Shown here: in pieces, positions 46,179 through 53,535 of the stretch
How positions within the stretch are numbered: position 1 is the first letter of the stretch
How the letters are laid out: each line of letters opens with the position of its first letter
NCBI GenBank assembly: GCA_963733085.1
Contig: CAVTBY010000008.1
Span: 111,911-175,910 of the forward strand
Source of the DNA: Desertimonas sp963733085
GTDB lineage: Bacteria; Actinomycetota; Acidimicrobiia; Acidimicrobiales; Ilumatobacteraceae
DNA length: 64,000 nt
Direction: 5' to 3'
Translations under genes and position numbers: made by a program
The notes under the pieces: generated by a model
Databases searched by the model: none
Told to the model about the DNA's origin: nothing
Seen by the model: the letters and a program-made list of their open reading frames with translations, nothing else

Positions 46179-46754
46179 GCCGACCGCCGTCCGTGGCTCC
46201 GCGCTCCTTTCTTGGTGCTGGTCGCCTTGGCGGTCGTCGGAGCCGGCGCGTTCGTGTGGAGCCGTACGATCGCCGACGACGGGGACGAGGTCGTCCGCCT
46301 CGACGAGCCTGGGGAATATGCCGACCCGACAATGTCAAACCCGCCGAACGACGGCGTCTCGTTGCCGGACGTCGAACTGACGACCGTCGACGGAGACTCG
46401 ACGGCGCTGCGTGTCGATGGCCGGCCGATGGTCGTCAACCTGTGGTACTCGACCTGTCCACCGTGTGCCCGGGAACTGACCTACTTCGCCGCCGTCGAGG
46501 CTGATCTCGGCGACGACGTTCGCTTCGTCGGCGTCAACCCGATGGACGACGTCGACGAGATGCAGCAGTTCGCGGCCGAGCGCGGCGTCGACTACGAGCT
46601 CCTCCGCGATCCTGACGGGACGCTCGGCAATTCGCTGGGCGTCGTCCAATACCCCGTCACGTTGTTCGTCTCCACGGACGGCGAGATCGTCGCCCAGACC
46701 GGTCCGCTCAACGAGGCCGAACTGCGCCGCCACACCTCCGAGTTGCTGGCGTGA
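46176..46754 (+). CDS. TlpA/ResA-type thiol-disulfide protein
   Basis: 192 aa, anchored by an N-terminal helix (PFLVLVALAVVGAGAFVW). Thioredoxin fold with redox motif CPPC in VNLWYSTCPPCARELTYF and cis-Pro in VVQYPVTLFV. Reduces extracytoplasmic disulfides, for cytochrome c maturation or protein folding, using electrons from CcdA, encoded next and coupled by GTGA. Confidence 0.93.
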   Translation: MADRRPWLRAPFLVLVALAVVGAGAFVWSRTIADDGDEVVRLDEPGEYADPTMSNPPNDGVSLPDVELTTVDGDSTALRVDGRPMVVNLWYSTCPPCARELTYFAAVEADLGDDVRFVGVNPMDDVDEMQQFAAERGVDYELLRDPDGTLGNSLGVVQYPVTLFVSTDGEIVAQTGPLNEAELRRHTSELLA

Positions 46755-47629
46755 TCGCGGCGATCGACTCCAACACTCTCGGGCTCGCCTTTCTGCAGGG
46801 CATGGTGGCGTCGATCAACCCGTGTGGGTTCGTCCTGTTGCCGACGTACCTGCTCTTCTTCCTCGGCGTGCAGGCGGCCGAACAGGTAGCCGATCAGCGC
46901 GCGTCGATGCGCAGGGCCTTGGTCGTCGGATCGGCCGTGGCGGCGGGTTTCGTCGCCGTGTTTCTCGTCGTCGGCGTGATCACGGAGACGATCGACACGT
47001 GGTTGCTGAGCAACGCGAAGTACGCGACCGTCGTCATCGGCGTGGCATTCGTGGTCCTTGGCGTCGCCATGCTGGCCGGCTACAGGCCGCGCTTCGCGAC
47101 TCCGCACCTCGATGCCGGCGGCCGGACTCGCAGCGTCGGTTCGATGTTCGTGTACGGCATCGCCTACGCCGTGGCGTCGCTCGGCTGCACGATGCCGCTG
47201 TTCCTCGTGACCGTGTTCGGCACGGGTCGCCGCGAGGGGTTCGCCGCCGGCGTGGCCAATGCCGTGTTCTACGGCGCCGGGATGGGACTCGTCGTCATCG
47301 CCCTGACGGTGAGCCTTGCCGGGGCCAACCAGTTGCTGCTCGGCGCCCTGCGTTCGGCGATGCGCTATGTCGACCTCGTCGCCGCCGCCTTCCTCGTGCT
47401 GTCGGGTGTGTACTTGCTCTACTACTTCGCCGTCGTCGATGTCGGCGAGGACACGACCTCGATCACCGATTCCGTGCAGCGCTTCCAGAATCGGGTGACG
47501 ACCACGTTGGTGGATCGATGGGAGGTCATCGCCGTCGTTCTCGCCGCCGTCGTCGCCGCCGCCCTCGTGCTGGTGACCAGACGGCCACGTCCGAGGGCCA
47601 CACCGCAGGGCGGAACGGAGCGAGCATGA
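46751..47629 (+). CDS. ccdA: Cytochrome c biogenesis protein CcdA
   Basis: 292 aa from GTG 46751. Six to seven helices, with the two redox cysteines in SINPCGFVLLP and SLGCTMPLF. Moves electrons from cytoplasmic thioredoxin to the TlpA-like protein encoded upstream. The C-terminal helix is extra. Confidence 0.93.
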   Translation: MIAAIDSNTLGLAFLQGMVASINPCGFVLLPTYLLFFLGVQAAEQVADQRASMRRALVVGSAVAAGFVAVFLVVGVITETIDTWLLSNAKYATVVIGVAFVVLGVAMLAGYRPRFATPHLDAGGRTRSVGSMFVYGIAYAVASLGCTMPLFLVTVFGTGRREGFAAGVANAVFYGAGMGLVVIALTVSLAGANQLLLGALRSAMRYVDLVAAAFLVLSGVYLLYYFAVVDVGEDTTSITDSVQRFQNRVTTTLVDRWEVIAVVLAAVVAAALVLVTRRPRPRATPQGGTERA

Positions 47630-48417
47630 GTGAAGAGATCCCCTTACGGCCGGCGGCGACGGTGATGCTCGTTCGCGACGCCGATGGCGGCGGCGTCGAG
47701 GTGTTCATGGTTCGCCGCACCGCTGCGTCCGCGTTCGCCGGAGGCCTTTACGTGTTTCCCGGTGGCCGCGTCGACGACGCCGACGGCGCGCCGGAGGTTG
47801 CTCCCTTCGTCGCCGGCCTCGATGACACTGCCGCTTCGGCGACGCTCGGCATCGCTTCTGGTGGGTTGGCGTACTGGGTGGCGGCGATCCGCGAGTGCTT
47901 CGAGGAGGCCGGTCTGCTGCTCGCCCGCGTCAATGGCGACGGCGCCGTCCCGGCGACGTCCGCTGCCGAGCGGTCGGCGGTGCATGACGGCGAGCTGTCG
48001 ATGATCGAAGTGTGCCGGCGGCACGACGTGATGCTCGACGCCGGCGCCCTGCGCTACGTGTCGCACTGGGTGACGCCCGTGGGCGAGACATCACGGCGCT
48101 TCGACACCCGCTTCTTCCTCGCCGCGGCCCCGGGCGGTCAGGACGGTCGTCACGACGACGCCGAGCTCGACGACAGCCGCTGGGTTGTCCCTGGTGACGC
48201 GTTGGCCGCGGCCGACCGCGGCGAGCTCGTGCTGATGCATCCGACAGCCGCCAACCTTCAGTTCATCGCTGGCTGCGCCACCGTCGCAGAGGCTTTGGCC
48301 CTGGCCGACGCCGCCGCCGCGCCGCCCCGCATCGAGCCGCGCATCCGCCGAGGTCCCGACGGCCGGCTGGTCAGCATCGCCCTCCCCGACGACCCCGACT
48401 ACGACAACCTTGCCTGA
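47626..48417 (+). CDS. NUDIX hydrolase (NUDT7/19-like)
   Basis: 263 aa, ATG 47626 shared with the ccdA stop. The Nudix box is split: FPGGRVDDADG, then a long insert, then AIRECFEEAGLLL. This insertion between the G and the REx2EE part is typical of the NUDT19 type, often acting on CoA derivatives. Ends with LPDDPDYDNLA. Substrate not known. Confidence 0.85.
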   Translation: MSEEIPLRPAATVMLVRDADGGGVEVFMVRRTAASAFAGGLYVFPGGRVDDADGAPEVAPFVAGLDDTAASATLGIASGGLAYWVAAIRECFEEAGLLLARVNGDGAVPATSAAERSAVHDGELSMIEVCRRHDVMLDAGALRYVSHWVTPVGETSRRFDTRFFLAAAPGGQDGRHDDAELDDSRWVVPGDALAAADRGELVLMHPTAANLQFIAGCATVAEALALADAAAAPPRIEPRIRRGPDGRLVSIALPDDPDYDNLA

Positions 48418-48777
48418 GGTCGCGACCGACCCCGTCGAGCCGACCGATGTGTGTTTTCATGACGGTTCGAGGCTGTTGCGTTAGCTCCCAGGGACTGCAT
48501 GGTCATGCAATGCCCCGAGGGAAGCGCGAGCGTCGGCGGACGCCGTCCGACCGCTGGGTGCCAACCTGGTTTGCGTCAGCCCGGCGACCACCATCGGGCC
48601 TTCTGGCTGACACAAACCGTCGACCCCGTCGTTCATGTCAGACGAACGCGCCGCTACGTGCACATCCAGCTGACACAAGTGATCGTCGAGACCCAAGAGG
48701 CTGCCGTTCGGCGGCGCACAGCCCTCGAAACCCGTCGGCCGACATCGGCCCGTGCCGCTTCGAGCACCAGACTCGGA
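48418..48777. other. Intergenic region with long imperfect hairpin
   Basis: 360 nt with no supported gene. GTTTGCGTCAGCC around 48568-48580 is complementary to GGCTGACACAAAC around 48604-48616 with one mismatch, and a second CTGACACAA copy lies near 48671. This may terminate the ccdA-NUDIX unit or fold as RNA. Overlapping ORFs look like shadows. Confidence 0.4.
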
Positions 48778-49176
48778 TCACTCGGTCGATCCAGGCTCGG
48801 GCGGTTCGGCATAGCCGAGATGCAGTTCGTTCGGGTCGAGGCGGCGCCGAGGTGAAGTTCCGTCGTCGCGGTAGACCTCGAGTTCGCTCATAAACCCATC
48901 GACGACGTGGAGGAGCACGTGCACCACCATGCCGTCGGTGTCGACCATGTGACCCTCCGTCGCCACGCGAGCCGTCACTGAAGCGCGGGGGACGTCGGCC
49001 AGCACATGGAGTTCGAGGCTGCCTTCGTCATCGATGGTGCGGCACCGAACGTGCACGATCTGGCCGATCAGCTCGTCGCGACCCGGGAAGTCTTCGGACA
49101 GCAGCAAGGAGATGACCTCGCGTTCCGCCGGCGCGAGTGTCCGCACCGGGTGTTCATGGTGCCCCAGATCAGCCAA
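48778..49176 (-). CDS. Uncharacterised small protein (DUF6984-like pattern)
   Basis: 132 aa from TTG 49176, overlapping the HEAT gene stop; GTG a little downstream is possible. LAPAEREVISLLLSEDFPGR, then DELIGQIVHVRCRTIDDEG, HMVDTDGMVVHVLLHVVDGF and SELEVYRDDG. Mixed alpha/beta with a conserved DG-LEVYR end, which resembles DUF6984, but I am not certain. Function unknown. Confidence 0.6.
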   Translation of the reverse strand: MADLGHHEHPVRTLAPAEREVISLLLSEDFPGRDELIGQIVHVRCRTIDDEGSLELHVLADVPRASVTARVATEGHMVDTDGMVVHVLLHVVDGFMSELEVYRDDGTSPRRRLDPNELHLGYAEPPEPGSTE

Positions 49177-49810
49177 CTTCAGCCGTCCAACGAGTGACTG
49201 TCCGCACTGCCGTCTTGGCGACGATCGGATTGCGGTGGCGGGTGAGGAAGACGACGGGCCGCAACGCTTCCCGGGCGTCCATCTTGACGAGGCCGAGCAG
49301 CGCGAAGAGGACGACATCGTCGTCTTCGAGGAGCTTGAGGAGGGTGTCGAGCGCCGCTTGGCGGGCGTCGTGGTGCATGTTGCCGAGAGCGACGACGGCC
49401 ATGCCGCGACCGGTGCCGTGCGTGGGGTCGGAGGCGATCGCGATCAGTTCGTCGAGCACGGTGTTGTCGGCGACACGCTCCAGCGACGTGCAGATCGCCG
49501 CCCGCACCATCCCATCCGACGGCGTGGTCGATCCGTCGATGCGGTGGTACTCGTCGAGCAGCGCCCGGAGACCTTCCGGTTGCGCCCACCGGCTGGCCAG
49601 CACGTAGGCGATGTCGCCACGGAGCGGGGCGAACGTGGCGCGCGGAAACCACTTGAGTAACGCCGGCAGGGCTCGGCGGTCGCCGACCCCGCGTCGGCGC
49701 AACTCGCCCAGGCGTTCGACCTTGAAGCCGGCCTCCTCGAGTTCGGCAGCGAGGCCGGCAGCGTCCTCGCTGTAGAAGTCCTGGTCGAGGTCGGAGATCG
49801 GCCGCAACAT
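49169..49810 (-). CDS. HEAT-repeat protein
   Basis: 213 aa from ATG 49810 (MLRPISDLDQDFYSEDAAGL). Repeated helical pairs such as AALPALLKWF region, TVLDELIAIASDPTHGTGRG and ALDTLLKLLEDDDVVLFALLG, then ALRPVVFLTRHRNPIVAKTA. PBS-lyase/HEAT type fold for protein binding. Neighbour to small proteins of unknown role. Confidence 0.75.
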   Translation of the reverse strand: MLRPISDLDQDFYSEDAAGLAAELEEAGFKVERLGELRRRGVGDRRALPALLKWFPRATFAPLRGDIAYVLASRWAQPEGLRALLDEYHRIDGSTTPSDGMVRAAICTSLERVADNTVLDELIAIASDPTHGTGRGMAVVALGNMHHDARQAALDTLLKLLEDDDVVLFALLGLVKMDAREALRPVVFLTRHRNPIVAKTAVRTVTRWTAEVG

Positions 49811-50056
49811 GCGAGCGCTACTCGCTGGTCGGCTCGATGAGCTGCTCGGTCGAGTCGGTGAGGTCGGTCCAGTACCGCGCTGGCGAGCCCTGCGTTTCGA
49901 GGTAGACCTCGAGGAGATCGTCGGGGTCCGGACCGACGTCCGATCCGAGCCAGATGCCTTCACACTCCTCGCAGACCCAGAAGGTCGAAGCGCCGGGAGC
50001 GTGTTTGCGGTAAACCCAACCCTGTCTGCAGCTCGGACACCAGATGCAGGTGTGTG
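49811..50056 (-). CDS. Zinc-ribbon protein, 5' end missing
   Basis: Reverse frame ends TAG at 49811-49813 (DLTDSTEQLIEPTSE). Upstream it has CIWCPSCRQGWVYRKH and WVCEECEGIWLGSDV, a two-knuckle zinc ribbon (CPSC, CEEC). No start codon is present; the frame meets a TAA near 50098 and a sequence change around 50060. The gene is cut at the junction with the phage-like segment. Function unknown. Confidence 0.6.
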
Positions 50057-50198
50057 CCGCTAACGCCTGCGCCGCGATCGCGCAGCAGCGGGCCGATTAG
50101 GGGCCTCTACGGCTTCGTCGGAGCGATGCGATCTGAAATCGCATCGTCGAAAGCGCGCGGACTGCTGCGATCTGAAAACGCAGCAGTGAGACGGCCGA
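50055..50198. other. Junction and hairpin-rich segment
   Basis: Starting about here the sequence style changes from the chromosomal part to phage-like DNA. Two hairpins: CGATGCGAT/ATCGCATCG near 50125-50148, and CTGCTGCG/CGCAGCAG near 50161-50187. The second starts like the one at 50433-50460. No gene seen. Confidence 0.5.
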
Positions 50199-50390
50199 TC
50201 AGTGCCGCGCGAGCGCGTCGGTCTGCGCGTCGTTGGGCGCGTCGCGCACGTTCAGCAGTTGTTCGAGCTCGCGCATGCGACCCTCGAGCATTTGGATTCG
50301 CGCCGCCAACTGCTCCACCAGTTCACGCTGCTGGCGCAACGCGTTGCCCGTTGCGTGGCCGATGCCTCGGGCGATTTGTGTCTCGTTCAT
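50199..50390 (-). CDS. Small coiled-coil protein, phage-like segment
   Basis: 63 aa from ATG 50390, with AAAGGGA about 6 nt before. MNETQIARGIGHATGNALRQ, then QLAARIQMLEGRMRELEQLL as a coiled coil. No known family. Last gene of the minus-strand phage-like run. Confidence 0.6.
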   Translation of the reverse strand: MNETQIARGIGHATGNALRQQRELVEQLAARIQMLEGRMRELEQLLNVRDAPNDAQTDALARH

Positions 50391-50432
50391 TTCGAATCCC
50401 TTTCGCTTTCGAATCTGTTCACGATCTGTCGG

Positions 50433-50460
50433 ACTGCTCCGGTTTCAAACCGGAGCAGTG
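50433..50460 (-). terminator. Perfect hairpin in phage-like segment
   Basis: CTGCTCCGGTTT and AACCGGAGCAG pair around a CA loop, giving an 11-12 bp stem. It lies just after the 67-aa gene on the minus strand. The flanks (GGACTGCT...AGCAGTGA) match those of the hairpin near 50161. Confidence 0.65.
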
Positions 50461-50489
50461 AAAAGACCCCGCCGCACTGTGCGAGCTCA

Positions 50490-50693
50490 TCAGCGCAGCC
50501 GGCGCGGGTCGTCGTGCCGCATCGGCGAGTCGCGCACAAGGTCGACCACTGCATGCCCGAGCCGCTGCAGCAGTTGCGCGGCGACCTTGTGCTGCGCCCT
50601 TCGAAGCGTGCCCTGCACGCATTGATACGACGCCACGCCGATCGCGTCTGCAATTTCCTGCAGTTCCGCGGTGTCCTCGCCGCTACGTTTCAC
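50490..50693 (-). CDS. Small HTH-like protein, phage-like segment
   Basis: 67 aa from GTG 50693, overlapping the previous stop (GTGA). VKRSGEDTAELQEIADAIGV followed by ASYQCVQGTLRRAQ looks like a helix-turn-helix start; ends RDSPMRHDDPRRLR. Perhaps a phage regulator, not assigned. Confidence 0.5.
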   Translation of the reverse strand: MKRSGEDTAELQEIADAIGVASYQCVQGTLRRAQHKVAAQLLQRLGHAVVDLVRDSPMRHDDPRRLR

Positions 50694-50878
50694 GGTGGCA
50701 GCGCTCGGGCGAGCGCTTCGACTCGGCACCTGCACGCAGAGAGACGTTCGCGCACTTCCCGCTCGGGCAGCGTGCGCGCCTGCTGCTGCAACTGGTCGAG
50801 CAGCGAGCGTTCGCGCTGCAGTTGCTGCAGCAGCAGCATCGATGCCATGCTCGCGGGATCGGTGTGCTCGCTCTTCAC
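50690..50878 (-). CDS. Small helical protein, phage-like segment
   Basis: 62 aa from GTG 50878: KSEHTDPASMASMLLLQQLQ, then a Gln/Leu/Arg-rich helix (QLQQQARTLPEREVRERL). Overlaps the next gene by 4 nt, which supports a real two-gene unit. Unknown function. Confidence 0.5.
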   Translation of the reverse strand: MKSEHTDPASMASMLLLQQLQRERSLLDQLQQQARTLPEREVRERLSACRCRVEALARALPP

Positions 50879-50945
50879 GAGCGCGATGGTGCGCCTGCTC
50901 GGGCGCGCATCGCAAGGGGGTACGCGATTTCTACGGCTTCGTCGA

Positions 50946-51623
50946 TTAGAGCGCTACGGCGATGCCGGGTGTCAGCGTCCCGGTTTCCGAGCGAATCTGG
51001 TCGCCGTCCTCGATCACGAGTTTCGGCGCGCCGGGGTGCAGCAGATCATCGACCGCCATCAGCAACAGCAGCAGATCGCCCGACTTGACGTCACCGCCAA
51101 AGCATCGACCGGCGGGCAGCGGCTGCGCCGGATCGAGCACGATGTGTCGCCATTCGATCCGCGTCGCCGGCTGGCCGGTGTCGAACGTCCACTCGTTGCC
51201 GTGCGCCGCCGCGTTTCTCAAGTGGTACAGCAGCAGGAACGGCACCTCTTTCTGAAAGTGGTGCGACCCCTTTAGCTTCAGCTTTTCCCACACCACGACA
51301 GTGAGCATGCAGCACAAGTCCGATTCCAAGTCGTCGAGCGCGGTGTCGGCTCGGACTCGTTCGACCACTTGACCGAGGTCGATGCGCGTCTCGCCTCTTG
51401 CCACGCCCGTGATGCGACCGCGCCGGTCTTTCGGGAAGTCCGGGTAGGTGTTGGCATCGAACACCGCAGTCAGCCCGGCCAACGCACCGAGGAATGCGAC
51501 GACGGGCTGCAGCAGCGTGCCGCCTTTGGCGAACTGCAGCGCTGGATTGAGGCGCAGAGTCACGTCGTTGCCTTGCGTGGTGAACACCCCGCTCTCGCAT
51601 TGCATGTTGTAGGTGTATTCCAT
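50946..51623 (-). CDS. HEPN-like protein in phage-like segment
   Basis: 225 aa from ATG 51623, with GGAGGGCAG directly before. MEYTYNMQCESGVFTTQGND. The central motif HLRNAAAHGNEW fits the R-x4-H signature of HEPN RNases (R-N-A-A-A-H). The rest has PFLLLYHLRN and a beta-rich C-terminus (DPAQPLPAGRCFGGDVKSG). It may be an RNase in a phage defence or toxin role, but the same motif occurs in other helical proteins. Strand is opposite to the terminase gene. Confidence 0.55.
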   Translation of the reverse strand: MEYTYNMQCESGVFTTQGNDVTLRLNPALQFAKGGTLLQPVVAFLGALAGLTAVFDANTYPDFPKDRRGRITGVARGETRIDLGQVVERVRADTALDDLESDLCCMLTVVVWEKLKLKGSHHFQKEVPFLLLYHLRNAAAHGNEWTFDTGQPATRIEWRHIVLDPAQPLPAGRCFGGDVKSGDLLLLLMAVDDLLHPGAPKLVIEDGDQIRSETGTLTPGIAVAL

Positions 51624-51809
51624 CTGCCCTCCGGTCGGCCGATTATCGCGACGCTGCGTCGTCGATCTGTTCCCCGAGCTCGTCGATCTGCTATCGGACT
51701 GACTCGTTCGGGGGGCCACCCCAGGGGGGGAGATTGCATAGAAATCGATGCCGCCTCGACCGGACTACGTCGTGCCATTTGCACCCGGAACGGTTTATAA
51801 ACCTCGCCC
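51624..51809. other. Divergent intergenic region
   Basis: 186 nt between the HEPN-like and terminase genes with G7 and C-run tracts near 51707-51730. Probably divergent promoters; no clear boxes. Confidence 0.35.
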
Positions 51810-52265
51810 ATGAGACGCGGACCGCCACCCAAAAGCCCGGCATTGCGGGTCGTCGAATCGGGCAACAAAGTGCGCGCACGGTTCGTGAACCGCGATAACG
51901 GGCAGGCGTCGTCGTTTGATCCCATCGGACCGCCGCCGTCGCACTTGACCGATCAGCAGGCGGCCACCTGGGTTGCGCTGGCGGACGGCGCGCCCGCGGG
52001 AACGCTCGCGGCATGCGATCGGGCGTTGCTCGAGGCGTTCGCCGTGTTGTCCTGCGCGCACTCGGCGATGGTGGCGCAGCTGAACGCGGCCACGCCCGCC
52101 GAGTCCGCCGCCATCGTGCGCGAACTGCGCCGCATGGCGACGCTTATGCGCGGGCTCGCGGGCGACCTTGGATTTGCACCGAGCGCGCGACTGCGTCAGT
52201 CGGTGCCGGTTCCGAGCGAGCTCGCCGATCCGACCGCGCGATTCTTCGACGGGCCGGCTCGGTAG
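51810..52265 (+). CDS. Phage terminase small subunit, P27 family
   Basis: 151 aa from ATG 51810: MRRGPPPKSPALRVVESGN, then HLTDQQAATWVALADGAPAG and a C-terminal helix pair (RELRRMATLMRGLAGDLG). This matches the P27 terminase small subunit layout, a DNA-recognition protein for packaging. The large subunit is not in the window. It marks this part as prophage or phage-derived. Confidence 0.82.
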   Translation: MRRGPPPKSPALRVVESGNKVRARFVNRDNGQASSFDPIGPPPSHLTDQQAATWVALADGAPAGTLAACDRALLEAFAVLSCAHSAMVAQLNAATPAESAAIVRELRRMATLMRGLAGDLGFAPSARLRQSVPVPSELADPTARFFDGPAR

Positions 52266-52299
52266 GCACGCAACCGAACTGCGCACGCGAGCCGAACGC

Positions 52300-52545
52300 C
52301 TACTCGTGCCCGCCCTCCGTCTCGCCGAACTCCGGCGTGACGTGTTCCGCCCAGATCTCAGTGCCGTCGGCGCATCGCTCCGACGTTGGACGATAGACCG
52401 CCCATTCTGGCGACCTGGTGCCGGGGCTAACCGGAACCATCGCATGTTCGAGGTGATACGCAACCCTGATGCGCCTGCCGTTTGCTGGGCCGCCGCGTAG
52501 CTCAATCGTCTTGATACGTATGAAATCCATGTGCCGATGCTGCAC
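52300..52545 (-). CDS. Phage-like small protein
   Basis: 81 aa from GTG 52545, with GGAGGGG about 7 nt before; ATG 52563 and ATG 52530 are alternatives. DFIRIKTIELRGGPANGRRI and EWAVYRPTSERCADGTEIW. Beta-rich, convergent with the terminase gene. Family not recognised. Confidence 0.5.
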   Translation of the reverse strand: MQHRHMDFIRIKTIELRGGPANGRRIRVAYHLEHAMVPVSPGTRSPEWAVYRPTSERCADGTEIWAEHVTPEFGETEGGHE

Positions 52546-52612
52546 ACGGTGCGTCCCCTCCATCCTCCTCGGTGAGAGGGGGCGGTCGACGCGGTGAGGT
52601 CATTTGAGTGCG

Positions 52613-53029
52613 CTACACAAAATCGATGTAGGCACCTAAATCCAGCATCACCAACGGCTCGAATTTGGCGCACCGCTGCGGGACGGCCGCGAGCTCGCGG
52701 CCGACGTGCGGCGTCAGCAGCTGCGCCTCGATGTGACGCATGCAGCGGTCAGCCCTGAAAGCGTCGCACTCGACGCACATGCGGCGGTCGTCGAGCGGGT
52801 CGCGCTGCTCGATCAGCATCGCCACCGCCTGCACCTGCTCGGGGTTCCAACCCCACCGGCGCAGCCGCCTTTCGATCGCATTGCCGGGACCGGTGGCGTT
52901 GTGTCCAACTGTCTCCACTCTAAAGAGTGTGGAGACAGTTGGACACTCAACACGCCCGCCTTGTGTCCGATCTCCGATTCGGTCATTGGAGACAGTTGGA
53001 GACATTGGAGACACTGTTTGCACGCTCAC
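52613..53029 (-). CDS. Phage/plasmid protein with cysteine cluster
   Basis: 138 aa as an open frame; the first 45 codons run through repeats and a hairpin, so the real start may be near 52890. The conserved-looking part is RRWGWNPEQVQAVAMLIEQR, then DDRRMCVECDAFRADRC and a late QRCAKFEP: four cysteines, likely a metal site. Found before a RepA-like gene on the same strand. Function unknown. Confidence 0.5.
   Translation of the reverse strand: MSVQTVSPMSPTVSNDRIGDRTQGGRVECPTVSTLFRVETVGHNATGPGNAIERRLRRWGWNPEQVQAVAMLIEQRDPLDDRRMCVECDAFRADRCMRHIEAQLLTPHVGRELAAVPQRCAKFEPLVMLDLGAYIDFV
52901..52946. repeat. Long palindrome
   Basis: 16-bp perfect arms at 52901-52916 and 52931-52946 (GTGTCCAACTGTCTCC and its complement), continued inside by ACTCT/AGAGT around an AA loop. 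It shares the GGAGACAGTTGGA core with the repeats at 52986-53013. Confidence 0.8.
52986..53013. repeat. Three tandem TTGGAGACA repeats
   Basis: TTGGAGACA at 52986-52994, 52996-53004 and 53005-53013, about one helical turn apart, next to the palindrome and just downstream of the RepA-like fragment. Looks like an iteron cluster of a replication origin; could also be a low-complexity coding repeat. Confidence 0.55.
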
Positions 53030-53535
53030 TGCGTCGACGCCAACCCCACGACGCCGCCTCCAACCTCACGCAACCGCTTTCCCTCGATCTGTTTCTTGAT
53101 TTCCTTGTAGACCGACGCGGGTCTGTACCGGGTGCCGAAGTGCTTCACGAGCGCACCGCGCGTCATGCCGCCGGGAAAGTGGGTCAGCGCCTCGATCAGC
53201 GCGCCGGCGATCTCGCTCGGTCGCTTACCGCTGTCGGTCGCCGGCTTCGGCGGCGCATCGGTCGCGTCGACGACACACGACGCGCGGTCGTTGCCCCATC
53301 GGTTCCGACCGATCACCACCTGGCGCAGCCGAAAACCGAACCGGGTGCCTCGACCGTCGAGGTCGCGCTGCTTTGTGACCTCGGCGACGTGCGTGCCGGT
53401 TTCGTCGTTGCTGGTGACCTCGATCTCGGTGTCGATGAACGCGCGCACGCCGGACCACCCGCGCATGCCGTTGGCAGCGTTCTTGCCGGTGTGGTGGATC
53501 AGCAGGAAAGTCGCCCCGGCATCGCGCCGGCGACG
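53026..53535 (-). CDS. RepA/AAA-type replication protein, N-terminus missing
   Basis: About 170 aa remaining. GATFLLIHHTGKNAANGMRG matches the HHTGK motif of RepA-like phage/plasmid helicases; then WSGVRAFIDTEIEVTSND. The C-terminal part LIEALTHFPGGMTRGALVKH is a winged helix. Walker A would lie upstream but is lost at the junction near 53535, where the sequence becomes a P450 gene on the other strand. Confidence 0.65.
   Translation of the reverse strand, partial: RRRRDAGATFLLIHHTGKNAANGMRGWSGVRAFIDTEIEVTSNDETGTHVAEVTKQRDLDGRGTRFGFRLRQVVIGRNRWGNDRASCVVDATDAPPKPATDSGKRPSEIAGALIEALTHFPGGMTRGALVKHFGTRYRPASVYKEIKKQIEGKRLREVGGGVVGLASTQ

Noticed and set aside
45094..46338. Minus-strand 414-aa frame across the WhiB genes
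   Set aside because: WhiB motifs are on the plus strand and a strong terminator lies within; shadow frame.
48447..48893. 148-aa plus-strand frame after the NUDIX gene
   Set aside because: Arg/Ser-rich without domain; overlaps a coding gene on the other strand.
52901..53013. CRISPR-like array
   Set aside because: Repeats of about 9 bp without spacers of constant length; iteron-like instead.
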